Part shown: positions 7,575 to 13,759 of the stretch, in pieces
Layout of the letters: each line of letters starts with the position of its first letter
Numbering within the stretch: the stretch's first letter is position 1
Assembly (NCBI GenBank): GCA_964492545.1
Contig: CAZBKO010000035.1
Coordinates: forward strand, 1 to 19,719
Reading direction: 5' to 3'
DNA from: RGIG1934 sp964492545
GTDB taxonomy: Bacteria > Bacillota > Clostridia > Lachnospirales > Lachnospiraceae
DNA length: 19,719 nucleotides
The notes under the pieces: model-generated
Seen by the model: the letters and a program-made list of their open reading frames with translations, nothing else
The model's database searches: none
What the model was told of the DNA's origin: nothing
Made by a program: the position numbers and the translations under genes

Positions 7575-7641
7575 CTTTACCAACACTTTACATAAATTTA
7601 ATGAAAACATGATAGTCCACTTTACATGAGATTGTTAAAAT
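7575..7641 (+). promoter_or_regulatory. Pho-box promoter of pstB-phoU
   Basis: Direct repeats CTTTACC (7575-7581) and CTTTACA (7586-7592) are 11 bp apart. A degenerate unit follows at 7597, and another exact CTTTACA lies at 7620-7626. A -10-like TAAAAT (7636-7641) starts 9 nt after the last repeat. PhoP/PhoB proteins bind tandem 11-bp-spaced TTxACA-like repeats in place of a -35. The same arrangement occurs at 9170-9224, and a PhoP-like gene lies downstream. A start near 7648 would exclude the in-frame GTG at 7643 as a translation start. Confidence 0.75.
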
Positions 7642-7687
7642 TGTGGCATACAAAGTTAAGAATTCAAATAAGAAAGGAATACAGCGT

Positions 7688-8449
7688 ATGTCAGACAATG
7701 GAAAATTCTCAGTGAGTGGACTAGATTTGTATTATAACGATTTTCACACATTGAAGGATGTTAATATGAATATAGGTGCTAATGAGATTACAGCATTTAT
7801 AGGACCTTCAGGATGTGGTAAATCTACATTTCTAAAATCACTTAACAGAATGAATGATTTGGTTGAAGGTTGTAAGATTACCGGTGATGTAAAAATAGAC
7901 GGTGAAGATATTTATGGAAAGAACATGGATGTAAATGTATTGAGAAAAAGAGTGGGAATGGTGTTTCAGAAGCCAAATCCATTTCCGATGAGTGTTTATG
8001 ATAACATAGCATTTGGACCAAGAACACATGGAGTTCATTCAAAGTCAAAGCTGGACGAAATAGTAGAAACATCTTTGAAAAATGCAGCAATTTGGGATGA
8101 ACTTAAGGATAGACTTAAGAAGAGCGCACTCGGATTATCAGGTGGCCAGCAGCAGAGATTATGTATAGCAAGAGCACTGGCAGTACAGCCGGAGGTTATT
8201 CTTATGGATGAGCCGACATCTGCACTTGATCCGATTTCAACAACTAAAATAGAAGACCTTGTAATTGAACTAAAGAAGAAGTACACAATTATTATGGTAA
8301 CACACAATATGCAGCAGGCAACACGTGTATCTGACAAAACAGCATTTTTCCTATTGGGAGAGGTTGTTGAGTTTGGCAATACAGAGAAACTATTCTCAAT
8401 GCCAACAGATAAAAGAACAGAAGACTATATTACAGGGAGGTTTGGTTGA
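7688..8449 (+). CDS. pstB: Phosphate ABC transporter ATP-binding protein PstB
   Basis: This 253-residue cytoplasmic ATPase of the high-affinity phosphate importer is complete. It has Walker A GPSGCGKST, a Q-loop (FQKPNPFPMSVYDNIAFG, very typical of PstB), the signature LSGGQQQR, Walker B VILMDEPTSALDP and the switch His in MVTHNMQQA. The start is ATG 7688, preceded by AGAAAGGA (7671-7678); the in-frame GTG at 7643 falls upstream of the predicted transcription start. The stop overlaps the phoU start (TGATG), giving translational coupling. PstB normally works with PstS, PstC and PstA, but none of these is within the 7.6 kb upstream, where an unrelated cassette sits instead, so they must be encoded elsewhere. 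Expression is probably induced by phosphate limitation through the upstream Pho box. Confidence 0.95.
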   Translation: MSDNGKFSVSGLDLYYNDFHTLKDVNMNIGANEITAFIGPSGCGKSTFLKSLNRMNDLVEGCKITGDVKIDGEDIYGKNMDVNVLRKRVGMVFQKPNPFPMSVYDNIAFGPRTHGVHSKSKLDEIVETSLKNAAIWDELKDRLKKSALGLSGGQQQRLCIARALAVQPEVILMDEPTSALDPISTTKIEDLVIELKKKYTIIMVTHNMQQATRVSDKTAFFLLGEVVEFGNTEKLFSMPTDKRTEDYITGRFG

Positions 8450-9090
8450 TGAGAAACAGATTCGACAGACAGTTAGAGCAGCTTAACAATGAGCTCATTG
8501 AAATGGGAAGTCTTATTGAGCAGGCAATTGAAATGGCAATATCAGGATTGGTAAGCCAGAATGCTGAGACAGCCAGAAAAGCAATAGACTTTGATGTGGA
8601 GATTGATAGACAGGAAAAGGAAATTGAGAACCTATGCTTAAAGCTACTTCTTCAGCAGCAGCCGGTTGCAAGGGATTTAAGATTAATTTCATCGGCACTT
8701 AAGATGATAACAGACATGGAAAGAATTGGTGACCATGCAGCTGATATTTCTGAAATCACAATACTATTAGCAAGTGAGCCATACATTAAGAAGCTGGAGA
8801 ATATTCAGGAGATGGCCAAGGAGACAACTATCATGGTTGTAAATGCTGTGGAGGCATTTGTTAACAAGGATATTGATATGGCAAGAGAAGTAATTGAGCA
8901 GGATGATGTGGTAGATAATCTGTTCTGTCAGGTGAAGAAAGAACTTATTATGTTGATAAATCAGAATGCAGACAATGGCGAGCAGGCAGCAGACCTTCTT
9001 ATGATTTCAAAATATTTTGAAAGAATAGGAGACCATGCAACTAATATAGCTGAGTGGGTTATCTTTTCAATTACAGGAAAAAGAGAATAA
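8449..9090 (+). CDS. phoU: Phosphate signalling regulator PhoU
   Basis: This 213-residue all-helical protein has two PhoU repeats, each with the metal-binding ERIGDHAADI-like signature: MERIGDHAADISEI (about residues 91-104) and FERIGDHATNIAEW (about 190-203). PhoU couples Pst transport activity to the PhoR kinase and represses the Pho response when phosphate is plentiful. I chose ATG 8449 rather than the in-frame TTG at 8446: it overlaps the pstB stop by one base and has AGGGAGG about 8 nt upstream. The pair pstB-phoU is the usual end of a pst operon, and a perfect terminator follows. Confidence 0.94.
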   Translation: MRNRFDRQLEQLNNELIEMGSLIEQAIEMAISGLVSQNAETARKAIDFDVEIDRQEKEIENLCLKLLLQQQPVARDLRLISSALKMITDMERIGDHAADISEITILLASEPYIKKLENIQEMAKETTIMVVNAVEAFVNKDIDMAREVIEQDDVVDNLFCQVKKELIMLINQNADNGEQAADLLMISKYFERIGDHATNIAEWVIFSITGKRE

Positions 9091-9116
9091 ATATATTGAA
9101 TATCATATTTTCCGGA

Positions 9117-9165
9117 GATATACTACTATTTATGCAGAAATATTGCTATAGTAGTATATCTTTTT
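9117..9165 (+). terminator. Rho-independent terminator after phoU
   Basis: GATATACTACTAT (9117-9129) and ATAGTAGTATATC (9148-9160) form a perfect 13-bp stem with an 18-nt loop, followed by TTTTT (9161-9165). It ends the pstB-phoU unit 5 nt before the Pho-box repeats of the next one. Confidence 0.9.
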
Positions 9166-9169
9166 AAAA

Positions 9170-9224
9170 CTTTACATAGATTTTACATAAAATATGTTTA
9201 ATTTTTACATCCTATATTTATAAT
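9170..9224 (+). promoter_or_regulatory. Pho-box promoter of the Na+/phosphate cotransporter operon
   Basis: CTTTACA (9170-9176), TTTTACA (9181-9187), a degenerate unit at 9192-9198 and TTTTACA (9203-9209) are spaced exactly 11 bp apart. A consensus TATAAT (9219-9224) follows 9 nt after the last repeat. There is no sigma-A -35, as expected for a PhoP-activated promoter. The likely transcription start near 9231 leaves a leader of about 35 nt before the ATG at 9266. Confidence 0.82.
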
Positions 9225-9265
9225 GGCAAAGTAAACTAGATATACTTAAATATATGGAGGAAAAT

Positions 9266-11026
9266 ATGGATTTATTTGATGTACTATCAATGCTTGGCGG
9301 ACTTGCGTTGTTCTTGTATGGTATGCATGCAATGGGAGATGGCCTAGGAAAACTATCAGGTGGTAAACTTGAGAGAATTCTCGAGAAATTAACTTCGAAC
9401 CCAATTAAGGCAGTATTACTTGGTGCCGGTGTCACAGCAGTTATTCAATCGTCATCAGCCACAACAGTTATGGTTGTAGGTTTTGTTAACTCGGGAATTA
9501 TGAGCCTTACACAGGCAGTTGGAATTATTATGGGTGCCAACATTGGTACCACAGTTACTTCTTGGATTTTAAGCTTGTCTGGAATAGAGAGCTCTAATTT
9601 CTTTATTCAGCTTCTTAAGCCAACTTCATTTTCACCAGTGTTAGCATTGATTGGTGTTGCATTAATTTTATTCTCAAATAAAGAAAAGAAAAAAGATGTT
9701 GGTACAATTTTAATAGGTTTTGCAATTCTTATGTTTGGTATGGAATCAATGAGCGCAGCTGTTAAGCCACTTGCTGATGTTCCGGAATTTACAAGCATAT
9801 TAACAATGTTTTCTAATCCATTCCTTGGAATGCTTGTAGGTGCTTTATTTACAGCAATTATTCAGAGTTCATCAGCATCAGTTGGTATTTTACAGGCACT
9901 CTGTAAGACAGGCTCACTTGGATATTCAACAGCACTTCCAATTATCATGGGTCAGAATATAGGTACTTGTATTACAGCAGTTATTTCAGGTATTGGTGCA
10001 AGTAAGAATGCCAAGAGAGCAGCTCTTGTGCATCTATACTTTAACCTTATTGGAACAATTGTGTTTATGTGTGGATTCTACCTGATTAATGTGTTTGTAC
10101 CATTTGGATTTATGTCACAGGCAGCAGCACCGGTAGGAATCGCAGTTATTCATAGTGTGTTCAATGTTCTTGCAACTATGCTTTTACTTCCATTCGGAAA
10201 CGGGCTTGTTAAGCTTGCTACACTCACAGTTAGAGATAAAGGTGAGGAAGCTGTGGTTGATGATGACTTTCAGGTACTTGATTATCGTTTCTTAGATCAG
10301 CCTTCATTTGCCATTGAGCAGTGTAAGCATGTTACTTACAAAATGGCAGAGCTGTCGAGAAAGTCATTATTTGATTCATTTGATATGATTAAGAATTATA
10401 ACGAGGATACAGCTAAGGAAATATATAGGCTTGAAGATGAAGTTGACAAATATGAAGATGAGCTTGGAACATATCTTGTCAAAATAAGCAGTAAGAACCT
10501 CTCTGAGAGCGATAGCCGTACACTTTCGGTGCTTCTTCATTGCATTGGAGATTTCGAGAGAATATCAGACCATTCGGTTAATATTTTGGAGGCTGCTAAG
10601 GAAATGCATTCTAAGAAGCTTACATTTTCAGAGAAGGCTTCGGCGGAGCTTGATATTTTTACAAATGCAATCAAGGATATTGTTAATACAGCAATAGAAG
10701 TATTTGAGAAAGAAGATTTAGAGCTTGCAACATATGTTGAACCACTTGAGGAGGTTATTGATAATATTAATGTTGAGCTTAAGTCAAGACATGTTAGAAG
10801 ACTTAGAGAAGGAAAATGTACTATAGAGCTTGGATTTGTATTATCAGATATAACAACTAATTTCGAGAGAGTTGCAGACCACTGCTCAAATATAGCTGTA
10901 TGCCTTATTCAGATTCAGGAGAATGTGTTTGATACACATGAATATCTTGAGAAAATCAAACAGAAGGATAACAGAGAATTTAGTATTTTGTATGATGGAT
11001 ATAAAGAGAGATATATGTTACCATAG
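9266..11026 (+). CDS. Na+/phosphate cotransporter (NptA/PNaS family) with C-terminal PhoU domain
   Basis: This 586-residue membrane protein has two inverted Na/Pi cotransport repeats, each with the family's QSSS motif: VIQSSSATTVMVVGF (Gln about 61) and IIQSSSASVGIL (Gln about 200). GANIGTT and GQNIGT follow the respective repeats, and hydrophobic helices run to about residue 320. The remaining 240 residues form a soluble PhoU-like helical domain with FERISDHSVNI and FERVADHCSNI signatures. It imports phosphate driven by Na+, and the PhoU part probably gates it or signals cell phosphate status. ATG 9266 is used because GGAGG (9256-9260) serves it and overlaps the alternative in-frame ATG at 9254. 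It has its own Pho-box promoter and lies 21 nt before the phoP-like gene, so the transporter and two-component genes form one operon. Confidence 0.93.
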   Translation: MDLFDVLSMLGGLALFLYGMHAMGDGLGKLSGGKLERILEKLTSNPIKAVLLGAGVTAVIQSSSATTVMVVGFVNSGIMSLTQAVGIIMGANIGTTVTSWILSLSGIESSNFFIQLLKPTSFSPVLALIGVALILFSNKEKKKDVGTILIGFAILMFGMESMSAAVKPLADVPEFTSILTMFSNPFLGMLVGALFTAIIQSSSASVGILQALCKTGSLGYSTALPIIMGQNIGTCITAVISGIGASKNAKRAALVHLYFNLIGTIVFMCGFYLINVFVPFGFMSQAAAPVGIAVIHSVFNVLATMLLLPFGNGLVKLATLTVRDKGEEAVVDDDFQVLDYRFLDQPSFAIEQCKHVTYKMAELSRKSLFDSFDMIKNYNEDTAKEIYRLEDEVDKYEDELGTYLVKISSKNLSESDSRTLSVLLHCIGDFERISDHSVNILEAAKEMHSKKLTFSEKASAELDIFTNAIKDIVNTAIEVFEKEDLELATYVEPLEEVIDNINVELKSRHVRRLREGKCTIELGFVLSDITTNFERVADHCSNIAVCLIQIQENVFDTHEYLEKIKQKDNREFSILYDGYKERYMLP

Positions 11027-11047
11027 AAGCATGAAAGGTGTGATTTG

Positions 11048-11719
11048 ATGGCATTAATTTATATAGTTGAGGATGATAGAAATATTAGGGAGATTGAGAG
11101 CTTTTCGCTAAAGAACAGCGGATATTCCATTGCAGAGTTTGAGTGCGCAAAGGACTTTTTTAAGAGACTTGCGGATAAGACTCCGGATTTGATTTTGTTG
11201 GACATTATGCTTTCGGACGAGGATGGACTTAGCATTCTTAAGAAGATTAGAAATGTTCCGGAAACCAAGAGAATTCCTGTGATTATGGTCACTGCCAAGA
11301 CAACGGAGATTGACAAGGTAAGAGGACTTGATATTGGTGCAGACGATTATCTGACCAAACCATTTGGTGTTATGGAGCTTATTTCAAGGGTAAAGGCTCT
11401 TCTCAGACGAAGCATGAATATGGGTGAAGAGAAGTTCTTAAGTACCGGTGATATAGTTGTTGATGGAGAAAAGCATATGGTATTTGTTGCAGGAGAGGCA
11501 TGTGAGCTTACTTTCAAGGAATACGAATTGCTTAAACTTCTTCTTCAGAACAAAGGTATTGTTATGCCTAGAGATATAATAATGGAAAGAATCTGGAGCA
11601 TGGATTATGAGGGTGAATCAAGAACACTTGATGTGCATATCAAGACCCTCAGACAAAAGCTTGGCGATTCTGGAACAATAATAAAAACAGTTAGAAACGT
11701 TGGATATATTATAGAATGA
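11048..11719 (+). CDS. phoP: OmpR/PhoB-family response regulator (PhoP-like)
   Basis: This 223-residue protein has a receiver domain (1-115: acidic pair ED at residues 8-9, phospho-Asp52, Thr in MVTAK, Lys in LTKPF) and a C-terminal winged helix (about 127-223). The helix shows FKEYELLKLLLQNKG and the recognition/wing region ESRTLDVHIKTLRQKLG with VRNVGY at the end. The usual Pro after the phospho-Asp loop is Ser (DIMLSDEDG). ATG 11048 is preferred over the in-frame TTG at 11045, with AAAGGTG upstream. The stop overlaps the kinase start (ATGA). Its place after a phosphate transporter, with Pho boxes at two local promoters, argues that it is the phosphate-starvation regulator. Sequence alone does not separate PhoP from other OmpR-type regulators. 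Confidence 0.88.
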   Translation: MALIYIVEDDRNIREIESFSLKNSGYSIAEFECAKDFFKRLADKTPDLILLDIMLSDEDGLSILKKIRNVPETKRIPVIMVTAKTTEIDKVRGLDIGADDYLTKPFGVMELISRVKALLRRSMNMGEEKFLSTGDIVVDGEKHMVFVAGEACELTFKEYELLKLLLQNKGIVMPRDIIMERIWSMDYEGESRTLDVHIKTLRQKLGDSGTIIKTVRNVGYIIE

Positions 11720-13020
11720 AAAAGAAAATAAATATACAATTCATTCTTGTTGCGGCCATAACGATTATTCTTACAATTTCGTTATCCACTGTTATATTTT
11801 ATGAATTATTTAAGAAAGAAGTAATGGAAGAGCTCAAGACATATGCACATGTTTTGAAGGCGGCAGAATCCTACGAAAAATCATCAATAGACGGACTTCG
11901 TGTCACCGTAATTAATACCGATGGTACTGTGGAGTTCGATACAAATGCTGATATCGGATTGATGGACAACCATGGAAAGCGCCCTGAGATTGCAGAAGCA
12001 TTTAAGGATGGCGAAGGTAAGGCAATAAGAAGGTCTTCGACACTTTCAAAGAGCACATTCTATTATGCCATTATGCTGGATGATGGAAGCGTGTTAAGAG
12101 TGGCTAAGGAGGCAGGAAGTATATGGAGCATATTTAAGAGCTCATTACCTCTGATTTTTGCCATTGCCCTTGCTATGATGATTCTCTGTGCTATGCTTGC
12201 ACATTTTCTGACAAGAAGTATCGTTGCTCCAATAGAGAAGCTGGCGGTGAATATGGATAATATGGAGACTGTTGTAGGCTATAAAGAGCTGGTTCCATTT
12301 ATTAATACAATTCATGCCCAGCATGATGATATATTAAAAAGTGCAAAAATGCGTCAGGAATTCACTGCAAATGTATCCCATGAACTTAAGACACCATTAA
12401 CGTCCATATCAGGCTACTCGGAGCTTATAGCAAATGGAATGGCTACAGACAAGGATGTTAGAAGATTTGCAGGAGAGATTAATAATAATTCCAAACGTTT
12501 ACTTACTCTAATTAATGATATAATCAGACTTTCTGAGCTTGACAGCGAAGCATCAGGTGTGCAGTTTGAGCAGATTAATCTGTATAATATAGCAGATAAC
12601 TGTGTAAATATGCTTCAGCTCAACGCATCAATGCATAATGTAGCCATTAACATCACGGGCGGTGATGCATTTGTAAATGCTGATAGGGAGATGATGCAGG
12701 AACTAGTGTATAACTTATGCGACAATGCAATACGCTATAATAACGAAAATGGCCGTGTGGATGTCAATGTTTCGGAGGATGAGAAGCAGGTTGTCCTATC
12801 AGTCAGAGACACGGGAATAGGTATACCTAAAAAGCATCAGGAGAGAATATTTGAAAGGTTTTACAGGGTAGATAAGAGCCGCTCGAAGTCGACAGGTGGT
12901 ACCGGACTTGGACTTGCCATTGTAAAACATATAGTTGCTCAGCATCCTAACTCGATGATTCAGGTTGACAGCGAAGAGGGTAAGGGCACTGAAATAAAGG
13001 TGATTTTTACAAAGAATTAA
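11716..13020 (+). CDS. phoR: Membrane sensor histidine kinase (PhoR-like)
   Basis: This 434-residue kinase has TM1 at about 7-29, an extracytoplasmic sensor domain at 30-142 (VTVINTDGTVEFDT pattern seen in PhoR-like kinases), and TM2 at about 143-165. HisKA follows with His222 in FTANVSHELKTPLTS, then HATPase_c with N box LVYNLCDNAIRYN, G1 DTGIGIP, F box FERFYRVDKSRS and G2 GGTGLGLAIVKHI. The stretch between TM2 and HisKA is short, so no cytoplasmic PAS domain fits there, unlike many PhoR proteins. Its start overlaps the regulator's stop by 4 nt (ATGA), so the two are translated together. It probably phosphorylates the upstream regulator under phosphate limitation, with PhoU as the transport-linked inhibitor. 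Confidence 0.88.
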   Translation: MKKKINIQFILVAAITIILTISLSTVIFYELFKKEVMEELKTYAHVLKAAESYEKSSIDGLRVTVINTDGTVEFDTNADIGLMDNHGKRPEIAEAFKDGEGKAIRRSSTLSKSTFYYAIMLDDGSVLRVAKEAGSIWSIFKSSLPLIFAIALAMMILCAMLAHFLTRSIVAPIEKLAVNMDNMETVVGYKELVPFINTIHAQHDDILKSAKMRQEFTANVSHELKTPLTSISGYSELIANGMATDKDVRRFAGEINNNSKRLLTLINDIIRLSELDSEASGVQFEQINLYNIADNCVNMLQLNASMHNVAINITGGDAFVNADREMMQELVYNLCDNAIRYNNENGRVDVNVSEDEKQVVLSVRDTGIGIPKKHQERIFERFYRVDKSRSKSTGGTGLGLAIVKHIVAQHPNSMIQVDSEEGKGTEIKVIFTKN

Positions 13021-13039
13021 GATGAATTAGCCTTCGATT

Positions 13040-13066
13040 TTACTTATGCGTTTTATAATCATAAGT
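13040..13066 (+). promoter_or_regulatory. Putative promoter with LacI-like operator before the small membrane-protein gene
   Basis: A consensus TATAAT lies at 13054-13059, with no clear -35. It is framed by ACTTATG (13042-13048) and CATAAGT (13060-13066), a perfect 7-bp dyad. The 14-mer TTACTTATGCGTTT (13040-13053) is the exact reverse complement of 17487-17500, at the start site of the sugar importer operon. One DNA-binding protein may therefore bind both, most plausibly the LacI-family regulator at 16290. Function is inferred. Confidence 0.45.
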
Positions 13067-13084
13067 GAATCGGAGGTGTTTTTT

Positions 13085-13294
13085 ATGCAATTAAAGTTAA
13101 TGAGAATTAAGAGATTTTTGTTTCTGAACACAGTGTTATGTGGTATTGCTGCTTTTGCAGTAAGCACGCTAATATGCACATTATTAGCAGTGCCAATATC
13201 AGCATGTGGACATATCATTTTCACGATTGTAGCATATGCAATGGTATTTGTAGGATTTTTTGGTGGAATTATATGGGCTATGGTAAAAATGTAA
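13085..13294 (+). CDS. Small two-helix membrane protein, unknown function
   Basis: This is a 69-residue hydrophobic protein. A basic N terminus (QLKLMRIKRF) is followed by two predicted membrane helices, about residues 12-32 and 40-66, joined by a short Cys-containing turn (PISACGH). ATG 13085 has a strong CGGAGGTG ribosome binding site at 13071-13078; an ATG-less longer frame upstream is discarded. I recognise no family. It lies 64 nt after the phoR-like stop and may have its own promoter. A separate promoter and a possible shared operator with the sugar operon suggest it is not simply part of the Pho operon. Confidence 0.6.
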   Translation: MQLKLMRIKRFLFLNTVLCGIAAFAVSTLICTLLAVPISACGHIIFTIVAYAMVFVGFFGGIIWAMVKM

Positions 13295-13314
13295 TGTTAT
13301 GAGGGAGCATTATG

Positions 13315-13348
13315 TGGTACAATGTAATTATAAATATGCCAATATAAT
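13315..13348 (+). promoter_or_regulatory. Possible promoter(s) for the zinc-ribbon membrane protein
   Basis: Two -10-like elements occur in the 74-nt gap: an extended -10 TGGTACAAT (13315-13323) and a consensus TATAAT (13343-13348). Neither has a convincing -35. One could drive the gene at 13369. This is a weak call made on -10 matches in AT-rich DNA. Confidence 0.25.
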
Positions 13349-13368
13349 ATGAATTAGGAGGCTAAGTA

Positions 13369-13701
13369 ATGAAGAAGGATTATAAGACACAAAGAAACAG
13401 GGCAAGCTTGATTTTCGTTGGAGCAATAGCCGTATGTATTATTGTACTGGTGCTGCTTGCGAAGTTCAAGGCATCTGATGCAGTTATTACAATAAGTATT
13501 TTTGGTATGTTAGGTCTCATGCTGATAGCCAATATTTTTGGACCCATTAGAGCAATCAGGTCAAATGGTGTAGGAAGAGGCATACATATATATGGTGGAA
13601 GTACATGTCCATTATGCGGTAAGCATCTTATTGCTGCCAATCTTAACGGACGAGAGGTAACAAGATGTTCAGATTACCCAAAATGTAAATACCAAAAATA
13701 A
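13369..13701 (+). CDS. Membrane protein with C-terminal topoisomerase-type zinc ribbon
   Basis: This 110-residue protein has two membrane helices (about residues 12-31 and 38-57), a short Gly-rich linker and a C-terminal four-Cys zinc ribbon. The ribbon reads CPLCGKHL...TRCSDYPKCKY, a CxxC...Cx5C spacing typical of the zinc ribbons in topoisomerase I C termini and in restriction-like small proteins. The start ATG 13369 has TTAGGAGG upstream. Zinc ribbons of this kind often bind single-stranded or duplex nucleic acid, but here the domain is membrane-anchored and could serve protein contacts. No specific function is assigned. It lies 58 nt before the surface-protein gene, with no terminator between. 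Confidence 0.75.
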   Translation: MKKDYKTQRNRASLIFVGAIAVCIIVLVLLAKFKASDAVITISIFGMLGLMLIANIFGPIRAIRSNGVGRGIHIYGGSTCPLCGKHLIAANLNGREVTRCSDYPKCKYQK

Positions 13702-13759
13702 AACAGATGGCAGATGAGAAATGTACACAGATATTTCGTCGCCACGGATAGGAGCATGT

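Noticed and set aside
7426..7629. Small + strand frame overlapping the end of the mini-PolC gene
   Set aside because: It runs into the Pho-box repeats, has no ribosome binding site, and its codons mirror the overlapping real gene.
7643..7687. N-terminal extension of PstB from the GTG at 7643
   Set aside because: It lies at or upstream of the predicted transcription start of the Pho-box promoter, has no ribosome binding site, and the added residues are not PstB-like; ATG 7688 has AGAAAGGA.
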